A DNA stretch of 64,000 nt from Thereva unica (GCA_949987705.1 OX465281.1:82550543-82614542), one strand, 5' to 3'; shown: positions 31,449-41,767, counted from the first letter of the stretch. Program-made: numbers and translations. The notes: generated from the sequence alone by a model not told the origin.

Positions 31449-31737
31449 TCTACATTAGCCATGGTTATTTCTATATGGCATGGACAGTGTAGACCTTAGA
31501 ATAGAGAACTACAGGAAAGGCCCTCGGGTATAAAAGCCCTGTATGAGAGCGTAATGAAATCTGGGAGTCAGACAAGTGTAAAATTGGATTAGTTGATTGC
31601 TTATATTCTTGCGCTTGATATAATACTTTTTTAAAACGAGTTTTTAATAAGAAAGCTTGAAGAATTGTTTTAGTGATATTAAAGCTCGTAGGAGTGAGTT
31701 TTCTGTAAAAAAAAAGATCAATGAAGTGTGCACTTTG

Positions 31738-32110
31738 TGAATGTAGGAATAATAAGAAATTTCGGCGAGGGAAATCGTTCTTCAAGCAAATGTATGGAAT
31801 AAAATACTTCCTAAACACATATATACTTCAAATAAATTTAGTTTGTTAGATTACTTTGTTTACATTAACTGACCCACTGCAAAATTCAAGAGGATCGAGG
31901 AATGTAGGAATTTTAAAAAAATTCGTCGAAGGAAATCGTTTTTCAAATACTAATGTGTTGAATAAAGTACTTCCTAAACACTTATATTACATATTTACAT
32001 TCATAAATATGTCAATCACTGCACTAAGTACTTCAAATAATACAAATTTAGTTTGTTAGATTACTTTGTTTACATTAACTGATCTACCGCAAAATTCAAG
32101 GGGATCAGCT
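31738..32110. repeat. Tandem duplication, ~160 and ~210 bp units
   Basis: Unit 1 (31738-31895) and unit 2 (31899-32110) both run atgtaggaat, ggaaatcgtt, acttcctaaacac, tttagtttgttagattactt and gcaaaattcaag in order. Unit 2 has about 45 extra bases near 31990-32035. Confidence 0.75.
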
Positions 32111-32263
32111 GATTAGATTTCGGACTCAGAATTTTAACTTGCTCTTGCCCCTACTCTATTCCACTCGCTTTTTCCGCTTGTACAAACAAACAAACAAACT
32201 GCCAATTCAATTCATTTATTCGACTTAAAAATTCACAGTTACATTTATGCTATTTTCAAGTTA

Positions 32264-32467
32264 GGGGCCATCCATAAATTATGCAACGCACTTAAAGGGG
32301 GGGGTGGGGGTCTGTTCTAGCGTTATGAAGTGTGACGTAGGGGGGGTATGCATTTGTTACGTAATTCATAAGGGGGGGTCTAGCAAAGCATTATGGAGCG
32401 TTACAAGGGGCGGGTGGGGGGGTCAAAATGACGGATTTTTGCGTTTCGTAATTTTATGGATGGCCCC
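32264..32467. mobile_element. PIF/Harbinger-like MITE with TTA duplication
   Basis: GGGGCCATCCATAAATTA (32264) is mirrored by TTTTATGGATGGCCCC ending at 32467. TTA flanks both sides (32261-32263 and 32468-32470). The interior is G-rich on the plus strand with runs of up to nine G. GG-starting ends plus a TTA duplication fit PIF/Harbinger. Confidence 0.75.
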
Positions 32468-32850
32468 TTACTAATGTAATTGATGGAGTTGTCCAATTGC
32501 CTATTATATAATCATATGAAACTGCCGAGCTTTATGCAATGAAAGTTTAGGTCTGCACACTTGCGACCGGCAGTGGCGGATCCAGGGGGGGGGCCATGGG
32601 GGCCATGGCCCCCCCCAAACCAACAAGTATCACTATTGTTTTAAAAAAAATTAAATTAAAAAAAAATTGTTCAGGTATTGTTGCATGGTGGCGCTGAATT
32701 CAAATATCATTTTAAATAATTTAAATAAGTTACAACGTTTAACAAATATCATTTAGTGCATTTAGATATAACTATGTGTAGCAGCTAAACCCTGCTTCAT
32801 CACAGTGGCCTTAAAGGCACAGGCGTAACATTATAAATAGTGCCTACATA

Positions 32851-33208
32851 TAGTGGCGAACAAAAGCATTTAAATAGCGAAAATTCGTTAACTATAAAAT
32901 AAGTATAAAATAGCTGAAATTGTGATATTACAAAATAAGTATGGCGCTTTGTAATTGAAATTCCATAATAAATTATTTCTACAAAAAAAAAAAAAAAACA
33001 AAAAAGTGAATAGTTAAAAGTCAAGAAAGAACAAAAATCTACGTACACGTCCATTTTTTTTGTAGAAACAAATTCATTATGCAATTTCAATCAAATGTTT
33101 TTGTACAAAGGATTAATCTTATTTTGTAATATCATAATTTTTAATTTATGCTTTATTTAACGAATTTTTGCTATTTAAATGGTGTACGTAGGCCTTTGTT
33201 CGCCACTG
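32851..33208. mobile_element. Tc1/mariner-type MITE nested in the hAT element
   Basis: The left end TAGTGGCGAACAAA (32851) and the right end mirrored as CAGTGGCGAACAAA (33208) are each flanked by TA. Arms extend inward through ATTTAAATAGC and AAAATTCGTTAA. The interior is A/T rich with a long A-run near 32985. A TA target site fits Tc1/mariner. Confidence 0.7.
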
Positions 33209-33240
33209 TACATATGTAATCTGTTTTTTTTTGTTCAGTT

Positions 33241-34639
33241 CAGAAACATTAAAAATCTATTGGCAAGGAGGACGTTGCTGAGCACGGAGAGAAACGACTT
33301 TCTGGCGAGGCTCTAGGTCATATAGTGCTGGATATTGTCAAGTCTTTTACTTTGGATACCTCAAAATGTGTCGGGATCGGAACGGACAACTGCAGCGTAA
33401 TGATTTCTGGAAACCAAAAGAATCTGGGAGTTGTTGCAACAATCAAGCTTGAAGCAACGAATGCCAAAAGATGCCTATGCTACAACCATTCTTTGAATAA
33501 TTCTCTTGCAAAGTGTGGCGTCCTGCAGAAATGCTATGGGAACAATGAAAAAAGTGATTCAGTTCTCTAATGCTTCAGCCAAACGGGCTCACTTATTTCA
33601 ACAAGAACTCGGTATAGCTTTCAGAGGGCTTTGCGAAACTAGATGGGCGGAAAGACACGAAGGCGTTTTGCAATTTCGTACAAATTTGCCAGGAATCATG
33701 AACGCACTTGACAAAATCGAGAATTGACAGGACAAGTCAACATCATCGGAAGCTTTTCGTCTTCGCAGTGTCCTTGAAAACAGCGACTTCTTGGTTTCAG
33801 TAATTGTTCTATGCGATGTCCTGGGAACTACACAACAACTCAGTACTCTTCTGCAGTCTGAGTCGTTAGACTTGGTTTGTGCAAATGATGCTCTTCAAGA
33901 TGTGTTGGCTATTCTACAGTCACATCGAGAAAAAGCATCTGAATGCTTTAAAAACCTATTCGTCGAGACGAAAATGATTACAGAAGAAAGAGGTATTCAA
34001 ATTACCACTCCACGCAATTCCTCAAAAGCCCGACAAGAACATCGATCTAATCCACCTGCAGATAACGTGGAAGAGTACTACTTGAGGTCAGTTTATATCC
34101 CGGTCTTAGACTACGTTATTGCAGATTTGAAAGAACGTTTACCTAAAGATACCTTAATTTCTTTTAATCTGGCCATATTCATTCCGAGCCGTATAACTGA
34201 TAGCAGCGAAGATGTCAATAAAGCATTGTCATTGGCAATCCAATATAAGGATTTCCTTGAAGATGTAAGGGGAGCTGTATCCTTTAAAATGAAAAAGGAG
34301 TATGAAGCCTGGAGACAAAAATGGAACCGAGAGAAGGAAAAGGGAAGTTCCTTACCCGAAACTGCTGTTGCGACATTCAGTTATTGTAACAAGGATCAGT
34401 ATCCTATCATCAGCACAATGATACAGATATTGCTTACGCTTCCATCAAGTGTTGCGACAGCTGAACGGTCCTTTTCAACATTACGTCGTATTAAAACATG
34501 GCTGAGGACCTGCATGGGTGAAGACAGGCTTACGGGTCTAGCCCTGCTAAATATTCACCATGATATCCATATGAATATTGATAATATTATCGAAAGATTT
34601 GCTAAACAAAAAGCAAGAAGACTTAATTTTATTATTTAA
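33241..34639 (+). pseudogene. hAT transposase, N-terminally truncated
   Basis: Pieces in order: HIVLDIVKSFTLDTSKCVG and GIGTDNCSVMISG (the catalytic-Asp strand, 33325-33480), then CETRWAERHEGVLQF (the RW motif, near 33640), YYLRSVYIPVLDYVIADLKE, and the C-terminal dimerisation block YPIISTMIQILLTLPSS with VATAERSFSTLRRIKTW (34400-34500). A frame change near 33545 and a stop at 33727 break it; 33791-34639 is open for 282 codons. The N-terminal zinc finger and first catalytic Asp are absent. The type resembles the P52rIPK/ZMYM-like hAT group. Confidence 0.85.
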
Positions 34640-34808
34640 ATAAATAAAAGTTAAGTTAAGTTATTTCAATAACTAAAAACAAAACCTTTGTGTTTTTATT
34701 TATATTTGTGAAGCTCTACAACCCTTCGTCAAAAGCTTAAAAAATTCGCCAATGGATGAGGATGGCCCCCCCCCAAAATGAATTTCTAGATCCGCCACTG
34801 GCGACCGG

Positions 34809-35471
34809 TGTGCTTAATAACAGTATTGGTCCTCAATGAAAATAAATTATAAAATATATGTAATGTACAATTACAAAACTAAACCTAAAAATTTTGACAT
34901 TTAAGACAAGTTAGATGAGTTTAACAAAATATAAACTCATCTAAGTCGTCTTAGTTCATTATATCTAGATTAGGAGAAAATGTAGATTTTAAACTTAATA
35001 TTAACATAGCTTACAATTGTATATTTTGCCCTTATTGCTTCAACCTTTAAAAATACTGTCAACAGTTACAACTAAGTATTAAAATATTATTATTTTCAGA
35101 GTTAATTTGAAGACAAGTTAGATGAGGTTCACAGCCATAACCTCATCCAAGTGGTCTTCATATAATTAAGATATTATTGTCAGTGACTCTTCTATGGTTG
35201 TTCCTCATCCGGAATTCCCTGGTTCTTGTCAGTTTGTCGTCAGTTTACTCCCCAATTTCTTTTGTTTCGGGCAATTTGGTTATCGTTACACCTTAACACG
35301 TTTTGTTTTCATTTATATTAACCGATAACTTTGTTTGTTTAAATGCACTTGTTTAAGACATTATCTTCTGTAAAACTTTTGTTCCTAACGGTACTTTTAC
35401 TGGTTCGCTTTTATGCGGCCACGTTTTCTTTTTTTCGGGACGTCTTCCATCTCGACACTTGCGTTCGCTTC
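34809..35471. other. AT-rich stretch, no recognised gene
   Basis: Two related segments (gacaagttagatgag near 34906 and 35102, with aactcatctaagtcgtctt and aacctcatccaagtggtctt) suggest a ~200-bp diverged repeat. Nothing else was recognised. Confidence 0.4.
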
Positions 35472-35946
35472 AACCCTCACCAAGCCTCGGTAGCCTAGGG
35501 AGTAAGGCGCCTGGCTACTATCCCAGAGGTCCCGGGTTCGAATCCCGGCCAGCCCACGGTCCTTCGCCTTTTCCACTTTCCCACCCACATAACTTTCCTT
35601 CTTTCTTCTTCCCTCTTTACATTCCTGATCCCTCCTGTCATAGCCTTCCTTAGCCCTTCCCCGCTCCACCAAAAAGCGCATGTCATTGGTTGGTTGATGA
35701 GATTCAACTCGTTTCAGGAGGCATAACACTCCAGCGAGTTGTTTCTCGATGCCCCGATGTCAAAGTCGCGACAGTAATGGTTGGAAGTAGGTGGACTAAA
35801 AATATCGCGGGTAGGTTGTGACAGTTCCTTTCTTCCCCGACTAGAGCTACTGTTCGACATTGCACTCTATATGAAGAAAATAGATTGTCGACACAGTATA
35901 AAGGGCGTTTCCTGTGACTCTAGTCTTTCACATAAAAAAAAAAAAA
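35472..35946 (+). mobile_element. tRNA-headed SINE with a LINE-like 3' tail
   Basis: The head has an A-box-like GGTAGCCTAGGGAG (35488) and a B box GGTTCGAATCC (35534) inside a perfect T-arm-like stem CCGGG/CCCGG. The cloverleaf is otherwise imperfect, so it is not a working tRNA. A pyrimidine-rich body follows. The last ~105 bp (35840-35946) resemble the 3' end of the LINE at 9253-11585: GACATTGCAC, then TA-AAAGGG, TCCTG and CACATAAAAAAAA in the same order. No clear target duplication was found. Confidence 0.7.
35840..35946 (+). promoter_or_regulatory. SINE 3' tail stem matching the LINE tail
   Basis: ACTAGAG (35840-35846) pairs with CTCTAGT (35918-35924). The aligned LINE stem is CTAAGCT/AGCTTAG, so three base pairs differ but stay complementary. 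This looks like selection for the structure, probably recognition by the LINE RT. Confidence 0.6.
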
Positions 35947-35964
35947 GCCAACAAACTACCAAAG

Positions 35965-36235
35965 CGTGCAAATTTCCATTCCATTCTGAGCTGCTTTCCA
36001 TTTTCCTTTCAACTCTAGTCTGTTTCAAACTTTGCATTGGAGTGAAAGAGAAAAAAATTTAACGTCAAAAAGTGGAATGAAAGTGGGTCTTAGACCGGTT
36101 CTACACATTCAACTTTCCATACCACTTTTTGACGTTCACGTTTTTTTTCTCTTTCACTTTAATGCAAAGTTTGAAACAGACTAGAGTTGAAAGGAAAATG
36201 GAAAGCAGCTCAGAATGGAATGGAAATTTGCGTTC
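35965..36235. repeat. Large palindrome formed by two copies of one MITE
   Basis: gcaaatttccattccattct from 35965 is mirrored by agaatggaatggaaatttgc ending at about 36232. The arms of roughly 110 bp meet near 36100. The left arm is part of a second, inverted copy of the MITE at 36093-36419 whose outer end is lost. Confidence 0.75.
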
Positions 36236-36419
36236 AACTTTTGTGTTTTTTTTCAACATTTTTATGAATGTGCGAATATGTATGAATATGAGTGTACACG
36301 TATAGCAAAGCCAGCCGAGATTTTCGATCTGCTTCTTGAATAGTTGAAAATGTGAAGACGTGAGCGACAGAATTGAACGTCAAAAAGTGGAATGCAAAGT
36401 TGAATGTGTAGAACCGGTC
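36093..36419. mobile_element. MITE with GACCGGTTCTACACATTC TIRs and TTA duplication
   Basis: GACCGGTTCTACACATTCAA (36093) is mirrored by GAATGTGTAGAACCGGTC ending at 36419, extending inward through CACTTTTTGACGTT. TTA flanks both ends (36090-36092, 36420-36422). This fits PIF/Harbinger. Confidence 0.75.
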
Positions 36420-36598
36420 TTATGGCAAACTCGATGGAAAACCATTATGGCCAGCCATCAAATCTGCCATGAATTTGTCCATATTGTGACATTTTTTCAA
36501 ACATCTATGGCGGATGGTTTAAAATTTTGTTTGATTAGATACTTTTAGTAGTACGCGTTTCTATAATTCTGAAAAATTAATTGATTCGGTAACATTTG

Positions 36599-36766
36599 TG
36601 TTGGCAACCCGATCAGTACGACGTCAAGAAATATGAAGAAGAAGCTAGAGAGATTATTCATTGCGCATTCTCTTGCACAAGAGTTCGGGTCGGTTTACTC
36701 CTTGTAATAAAAAACTATTAAAATAAATTGTATTACTTAAATAAATAAAGAGTTTGAATCACAACA
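36599..36766 (+). repeat. 5' LTR of the split gypsy
   Basis: TGTTGGCAACCC ... GAATCACAACA, with AATAAATAAAGAG near the end as a possible polyadenylation signal. The following taaagtggcgacgagg is in the primer-binding position. Confidence 0.9.
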
Positions 36767-36852
36767 TAAAGTGGCGACGAGGATTCTGGTTTCAAAAAGT
36801 TGGTTCATGGAAAAATAAAATTGCTTCTGTGTAGAAAAAAAGAAAAATCAAA

Positions 36853-37445
36853 ATGGCTGAAGCAATAGATAAAATCGCAGCATTACTGGCGGAACTGGTG
36901 AAAATGAACCAAAATAAGGCGGGAAATAGTCCAACATCAACTCACACATACGAACTGTCAACGCAGATTACGGAATTTTGTTATGACGCAGACTCAAATG
37001 TGTTTTTCGAGACGTGGTACAATAGATTTGAAGATCTTTTCCAAGAAGATACTAAAAATTTAGACGACAAAGGGAAAGTCAGACTTCTTCTTAGGAAATT
37101 ACACACGTCTAATTTCGAAAGATACACCAACATAATTCTGCCAAAGAAGCCACATGAATTTACATTCGATGAAACTGTCAAAAAACTCAAAGAGTTATTC
37201 GGACCGGGAAAAACACTTTTCCATCGCAGATTTGAATGCCTCCAACTTCAGAAATCAGACAGTGAAGATTTTATTTCATATGGAAGTAGAATTAATAAAT
37301 CATGTGAAAGCTTCGAAGTATCAAATTTAACAGCCGATCAATTTAAGATCCTGATTTTCATCAGTGGACTTGTTTCATCTCGTGACAAGGAAATACGTAC
37401 CCGACTCCTGTCAAAAATCGATTCTGTACCACCCGTTATTACAGG
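36853..37445 (+). CDS. gypsy Gag, N-terminal segment (interrupted by copia)
   Basis: The ATG at 36853 in context aaaATGg starts a Gag of the gypsy type. A Leu-rich amphipathic start (IDKIAALLAELVKM) is followed by the capsid-like region FFETWYNRFEDLFQED, KVRLLLRKL, FDETVKKLKELFG and ISYGSRINKSCE. At 37445 the copia begins, so after this point the frame reads a few codons into the copia LTR and stops at 37513. The natural continuation is at 41773. Gag would form the particle that packages the RNA. Interruption means this copy cannot make Gag-Pol now. Confidence 0.85.
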
Positions 37446-37626
37446 TGTTGTAAAGGAGAAAAGAAAACTGAAGCACAAGATGAAAAGCAAAATAAAACAC
37501 GCACGGCTTGATTGAGTTCAAGTAACAAACTGAATTTTATTGACAGGAAACTAACACACAAACAATTCTTAGAAAATACAGCAGGGTGTTGCCAGAACAA
37601 ATAAATTTGTTTTCACATTCACAACA
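37446..37626 (-). repeat. 3' LTR of copia (left on the plus strand)
   Basis: TGTTGTAAAGGAG ... CATTCACAACA, identical by eye to 41587-41767. Confidence 0.95.
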
Positions 37627-37640
37627 CTCCCACTAAAACA
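37627..37640 (-). promoter_or_regulatory. Polypurine tract of copia
   Basis: On the minus strand AGTGGGAG abuts the 3' LTR, the normal position for plus-strand DNA priming. Confidence 0.6.
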
Positions 37641-37642
37641 AT

Positions 37643-40600
37643 TTAATTGGAAAATTCTAAGCCTACAGCTTTAGCGCAAAAATTATTCTTTTGCCCAGGA
37701 ACCGCTTTTGTTAAAAAGTCTGCTACCATCTCTTTGGTGGGAATCTGCTTTAATATAATACTGCCTTTGATGACTTCATCCCTTAAAAAATGATGTTTGA
37801 CATCGATGTGCTTGGTTCGTGCCCGATATGCATTTAGGGCGGCAAGATCAAGCGCACTTTTGTTGTCGCAGTGTATAGTAGGTGTGTCTGTGGAGATCAT
37901 CAGTTCTTTCATTAATCGTTTCAACCAAAGGGATTCCTGTGTTGCTGCCGACAACGACATATATTCAGCTTCGGTTGTTGAAAGGGCCACTGTTCGTTGT
38001 TTCCTTGAATTCCAAGATACCGCTGCCCCTTGCAATAAGTATACGTAGCCAGTAGTTGAACGCCTTTCATCAACGTCTGATGCCCAGTCTGCATCACAAT
38101 ACCCAAAGAGATCTGAATTACTATTTTTCTTATACACTAGTTTCGCATCTGCCGTCCCCTTTAAGTACCTAAAAATGCGTTTAACGGCTGACCAGTGAGC
38201 CTTACCTGGATTTTGATTGAATCTGCTGACAGCGTTAACTGCAAACGCCAGATCAGGGCGTGAAACTTGCGCCGCGTATAGCAGACTGCCAACTGCTTCT
38301 TGATACGGAACCTTCCTCATCTGCTCCTGTTCTTCTTGAGTTTTTGGACACATTTCTTTTGACAGCACCTGATTGGGGTCCATTGGTGTTGATATTGGAT
38401 TACAGTCTGTCATGTTGAAACGCTTCAAAATTTCGTTTATATACTGCTGTTGATCAATTGATAAATATCCGTTGACACGATCGTGATGAACCTGCATACC
38501 TAGTATGGAACGTGCGGCACCAAGATCCTTCATTTGAAATTTTTCCATTAAGTACCTCTTCAACTCAGATTTCATTGCTGCATCGTTTGATAATACTAAG
38601 AAATCGTCCACATAAACGGCGACTATCAACTTTTTATCTTTCAAAAATTTAAAATAGATGCACGGATCCAAGTTAGACTTTTGCAAACCAAATTTCACAA
38701 GTGCTAAATCCAATTTAATATTCCATTGTCTGCTGGATTGTTTTAAGCCATATAATGTTTTTTTTAGTTTACATACTAGACCGGGATGTTTATCATAAAC
38801 CTTGGGCTGTTTCATATATATTTCCTCTTGGAGATCACCTTGAAGGAACGCCGAAACCGCATCCATTTGGTCTATTTCCAAATCCTGTTGAACTGCCATA
38901 GCCAATAAGAGACGAATCGATGTATAACGCACTACGGGCGAATACGTCTCTTCATAATCAATACCTCTTCTTTGTGAGCAACCCTTGACTACCAACCTAG
39001 CTTTATAGCGAGAGACGTTTCCTGAGGCATTGCGTTTTGTTTTGAAGACCCACTTGCAGTCAATCGCTTTACGATTTGCTGGTAATGGAACCAACTCCCA
39101 CGTATCGCTGGCAATTAACGCATCATATTCCTCCTTCATTGCCAAGCGCCATGATTGGGACTCTGCTCGTGACATCGCTTCTTCTACAGTGGTTGGATCG
39201 CCGCTTTCTTCTCGCACAATTAAAGAAACAAAATCTGGTCTTATTACTGGCTTCGGGATTCTTGAAGATCTTCTAACTTTTACCACTTCATCGGTTGGTG
39301 GCGAATGAAAGTCTTCATCAGAACCTGCAGTTCTACTGTTTTCCGGATCACAAATCTCACTGTTATCCAAACATGCCGATTCCGTTGTACTTTCCTGTAC
39401 GTTATCAGCTTCCGTGACACTAACTACATCGTCTCCCACTGAGTCCGAAGGCAAACACGCAACATCAATTATTGTTGGAGAGGAAATCTTGTTCTGGTTG
39501 CATGCTTCATTTTCAAGAAAAATAACATCCCTGCTGATGTACAGTTTCTTTGTCTTTTGGTCAACTAAACGATAAGCTTTGGAGTCTTCACTATATCCCA
39601 CAAATGTACATTCCAATGACTTAGGCTCAAACTTCTTCCGGTTTTGTTTTGGTATATGTAACATTGCCCGACAACCAAATACCCTGAAATACTCTAAGTT
39701 CGGCTTTTGTCCTGACCATATCTCTTCTGGTGTCACTGCAGTTAATCCTCTACGAGGCGAACGATTAATAATGTGCACGGCCGTCATTACAGCTTCACCC
39801 CAGTACTCTGTTTTCAGTTTTGCATCCAATAGTAGGCAACGAGCCTTCTCGACTACAGTTCTATTGGTTCTCTCAGATAACCCATTCTGTTCTGGAGTAT
39901 ATGGTGCTGTTCTTTGATGTCGTATCCCATTTTTTTGCAAATAACTTGTCAATTCCTTATTGCAATACTCGGAACCATTATCGGTACGCAAAATCTTGAT
40001 GGTTTTTTGAGTTTGGTTCTCGACAAGACTTCTAAACTGCTTGAATTTCTCTGTTACTTCTGATTTCCTTCGTATAAGGTATAGGAAAATTTTACGACTG
40101 AAGTCATCTACAAAGATTAAAAAATATCTTGCACCACCAATAGAACTTACCGACATTGGACCGCATACGTCAGAATGAATCAATTCCAATAGCTCCGTTG
40201 CTCTTGTTCCACTGTGTTTGAACGGCAGCCTGGTTTGCTTTGCTTTAATACAGACAATACATTGCTCTACACTTTCACCCTTGGAAAATTTCACTCCTTC
40301 AACAATATCCTTGAGATTAATTAAATTTTCCGGACTTAAATGTCCCATTCTACGATGCCACAGGGCATGCGTCTGCTGACCAGCGATTGACAAGTTCGCA
40401 TGCACTGTTGACTGATTCAATTTGTAGACACCCTCTTCCTTTGAAGCAGTAGCAACTAAAACATTTTTGTTATTATAAATCCTGGAGTAATTTCCTTTAA
40501 ATACTATAGAATGACCTCTGTCCGTTAACCGACTCACTGAGAGAAGATTAGCACACAAATTAGGAACGAGAAGGACATCCTGGGCAACAGCACTCTCACC

Positions 40601-41506
40601 AGTAGAAAATAATAACTTCACGTCTCCTTTACCGGCAACAGGAATGACATTTTTGTCCGCAATAACGACCTCGTCTTGTTCAGCTTCTGAAACATTATTT
40701 AACCAATCACGTTTTAGCGTCATGTGCTTAGAAGCCCCGGAATCTAAATACCAGTCTCTTGTGTTAGACTCTTTGACTGATAATGATGTATACATTAAGC
40801 TATGATGCTGTCTTGCATTGGACTTGGTAGGGTTTTTGCTTTGACTCTGACAATCGCGAGCAAAATGCCCAAACTTGTTGCACTGAAAACACCTTAATCG
40901 CTTCCGTCTACTGTTTTCACCTTTTTTTTGTTGTGTATTTTTGCTGTAAAATGCTACAGAGCCTTCGTTTGTTGTGTTTTTTACGTCCTGAAGTAACTTG
41001 GTTTTAATGGCGTCCGCTGAAATTGTTATTCCTGAGCTTTCAATGCCCATAATCATTGGCTGATACTGATCTGGAAGGCCTGCAAGGAGCAAAGTACCAA
41101 TCCACTCATCGCTTATTTCTAGTCCAATTCCCCTAATTCTGTGCGCTGTTGTAATAATTTTATTGACGTATTCGTCGACTGACTCACATTCTTCTAATTT
41201 TGTGGTTATAAGCGTCCTCAATAAACCCACTTTACGAGTAAGCCCGGAGTCTTCAAATGCGTCCTTCAACCTTTTCCACACTTCTTGCGGAGTATTTGCA
41301 TTTTGGACATGAACATAATTTACCGCCTCAATCAGTAGGATAATTTTTGTTCTCGCTTTTACCATCAACTTGGCATCTTCATTTTTGCCAATCACACAGT
41401 CCCATAATTCTTCGTGTTCTAGAAGATTCTGTACGGCAAACCGCCACGTGTCATAATTTTCTCTCCCACGGAGTTTTTCAATTGACATCGATAAACTGGA
41501 CGCCAT
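37643..41506 (-). CDS. copia Gag-Pol polyprotein
   Basis: The 1287-residue frame starts at an ATG (MASSLSMSIEKLRG). Domains in order: Gag capsid-like region (about 1-200; WRFAVQNLLEHEELW); CCHC knuckle CFQCNKFGHFARDC (about 206-219); aspartic protease WYLDSGASKHMT (about 253); integrase zinc region HRRMGHLSPENL ... CIVC, core residues in HSDVCGPM, RTDNGSEYCN and QNGLSERTNR (about 445, 510, 543); RT from WVFKTKRNASG (about 820) with catalytic YVDDFLVL (about 965); RNase H with YCDADWASD and TTEAEYMS (about 1138 and 1180). Order PR-IN-RT-RH is diagnostic of Ty1/copia. No stop or frameshift was seen. Length fits the family. The shorter Gag product is presumably made by splicing or processing as in Drosophila copia. 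Confidence 0.95.
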   Translation of the reverse strand: MASSLSMSIEKLRGRENYDTWRFAVQNLLEHEELWDCVIGKNEDAKLMVKARTKIILLIEAVNYVHVQNANTPQEVWKRLKDAFEDSGLTRKVGLLRTLITTKLEECESVDEYVNKIITTAHRIRGIGLEISDEWIGTLLLAGLPDQYQPMIMGIESSGITISADAIKTKLLQDVKNTTNEGSVAFYSKNTQQKKGENSRRKRLRCFQCNKFGHFARDCQSQSKNPTKSNARQHHSLMYTSLSVKESNTRDWYLDSGASKHMTLKRDWLNNVSEAEQDEVVIADKNVIPVAGKGDVKLLFSTGESAVAQDVLLVPNLCANLLSVSRLTDRGHSIVFKGNYSRIYNNKNVLVATASKEEGVYKLNQSTVHANLSIAGQQTHALWHRRMGHLSPENLINLKDIVEGVKFSKGESVEQCIVCIKAKQTRLPFKHSGTRATELLELIHSDVCGPMSVSSIGGARYFLIFVDDFSRKIFLYLIRRKSEVTEKFKQFRSLVENQTQKTIKILRTDNGSEYCNKELTSYLQKNGIRHQRTAPYTPEQNGLSERTNRTVVEKARCLLLDAKLKTEYWGEAVMTAVHIINRSPRRGLTAVTPEEIWSGQKPNLEYFRVFGCRAMLHIPKQNRKKFEPKSLECTFVGYSEDSKAYRLVDQKTKKLYISRDVIFLENEACNQNKISSPTIIDVACLPSDSVGDDVVSVTEADNVQESTTESACLDNSEICDPENSRTAGSDEDFHSPPTDEVVKVRRSSRIPKPVIRPDFVSLIVREESGDPTTVEEAMSRAESQSWRLAMKEEYDALIASDTWELVPLPANRKAIDCKWVFKTKRNASGNVSRYKARLVVKGCSQRRGIDYEETYSPVVRYTSIRLLLAMAVQQDLEIDQMDAVSAFLQGDLQEEIYMKQPKVYDKHPGLVCKLKKTLYGLKQSSRQWNIKLDLALVKFGLQKSNLDPCIYFKFLKDKKLIVAVYVDDFLVLSNDAAMKSELKRYLMEKFQMKDLGAARSILGMQVHHDRVNGYLSIDQQQYINEILKRFNMTDCNPISTPMDPNQVLSKEMCPKTQEEQEQMRKVPYQEAVGSLLYAAQVSRPDLAFAVNAVSRFNQNPGKAHWSAVKRIFRYLKGTADAKLVYKKNSNSDLFGYCDADWASDVDERRSTTGYVYLLQGAAVSWNSRKQRTVALSTTEAEYMSLSAATQESLWLKRLMKELMISTDTPTIHCDNKSALDLAALNAYRARTKHIDVKHHFLRDEVIKGSIILKQIPTKEMVADFLTKAVPGQKNNFCAKAVGLEFSN

Positions 41507-41569
41507 GCCGACATTTACAAATAAACGAACCGACTTTCCTGACTATCTTGTGCTTAGCTAATTAACGCG

Positions 41570-41586
41570 AGACTGGGCCCATAACC
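41570..41586 (-). promoter_or_regulatory. copia primer-binding site (half tRNA-iMet)
   Basis: On the minus strand GGTTATGGGCCCAGTC follows the 5' LTR directly. It is complementary to the anticodon stem-loop half of initiator Met-tRNA (CCCAUAACC), the primer used by Drosophila copia. Confidence 0.8.
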
Positions 41587-41767
41587 TGTTGTAAAGGAGA
41601 AAAGAAAACTGAAGCACAAGATGAAAAGCAAAATAAAACACGCACGGCTTGATTGAGTTCAAGTAACAAACTGAATTTTATTGACAGGAAACTAACACAC
41701 AAACAATTCTTAGAAAATACAGCAGGGTGTTGCCAGAACAAATAAATTTGTTTTCACATTCACAACA
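41587..41767 (-). repeat. 5' LTR of copia (right on the plus strand)
   Basis: Same sequence as 37446-37626. Transcription would run leftward from here. Confidence 0.95.

Larger units (their letters stand above)
32571..34800 (+). mobile_element. hAT transposon with perfect 8-bp target duplication
   Basis: It starts CAGTGGCGGATCCAG at 32571 and ends in the mirror TAGATCCGCCACTG at 34800. GCGACCGG flanks both sides exactly (32563-32570 and 34801-34808), the 8-bp duplication expected for hAT. The interior holds the second half of a hAT transposase and a nested Tc1-like MITE. The first half of the transposase is missing, so it is non-autonomous. Confidence 0.9.
37446..41767 (-). mobile_element. 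Complete-looking copia (Ty1/copia) retrotransposon
   Basis: A 4.3-kb element inserted in reverse orientation within gypsy gag. The two 181-bp LTRs (37446-37626, 41587-41767) show no difference by eye, and ACAGG flanks both ends (37441-37445, 41768-41772). One 1287-codon Gag-Pol frame is intact. A primer-binding site matching half of tRNA-iMet and a purine tract are present. All parts expected of an autonomous copia are there, and identical LTRs imply recent insertion. Confidence 0.95.

Noticed and set aside
35475..35550. A true tRNA gene
   Set aside because: The B box and T stem are good, but the acceptor and anticodon stems do not pair properly, and a long body with a LINE-like poly-A tail follows. 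It is a SINE head.
37797..41565. Plus-strand frames inside the copia
   Set aside because: They are shadows of the minus-strand Gag-Pol frame.
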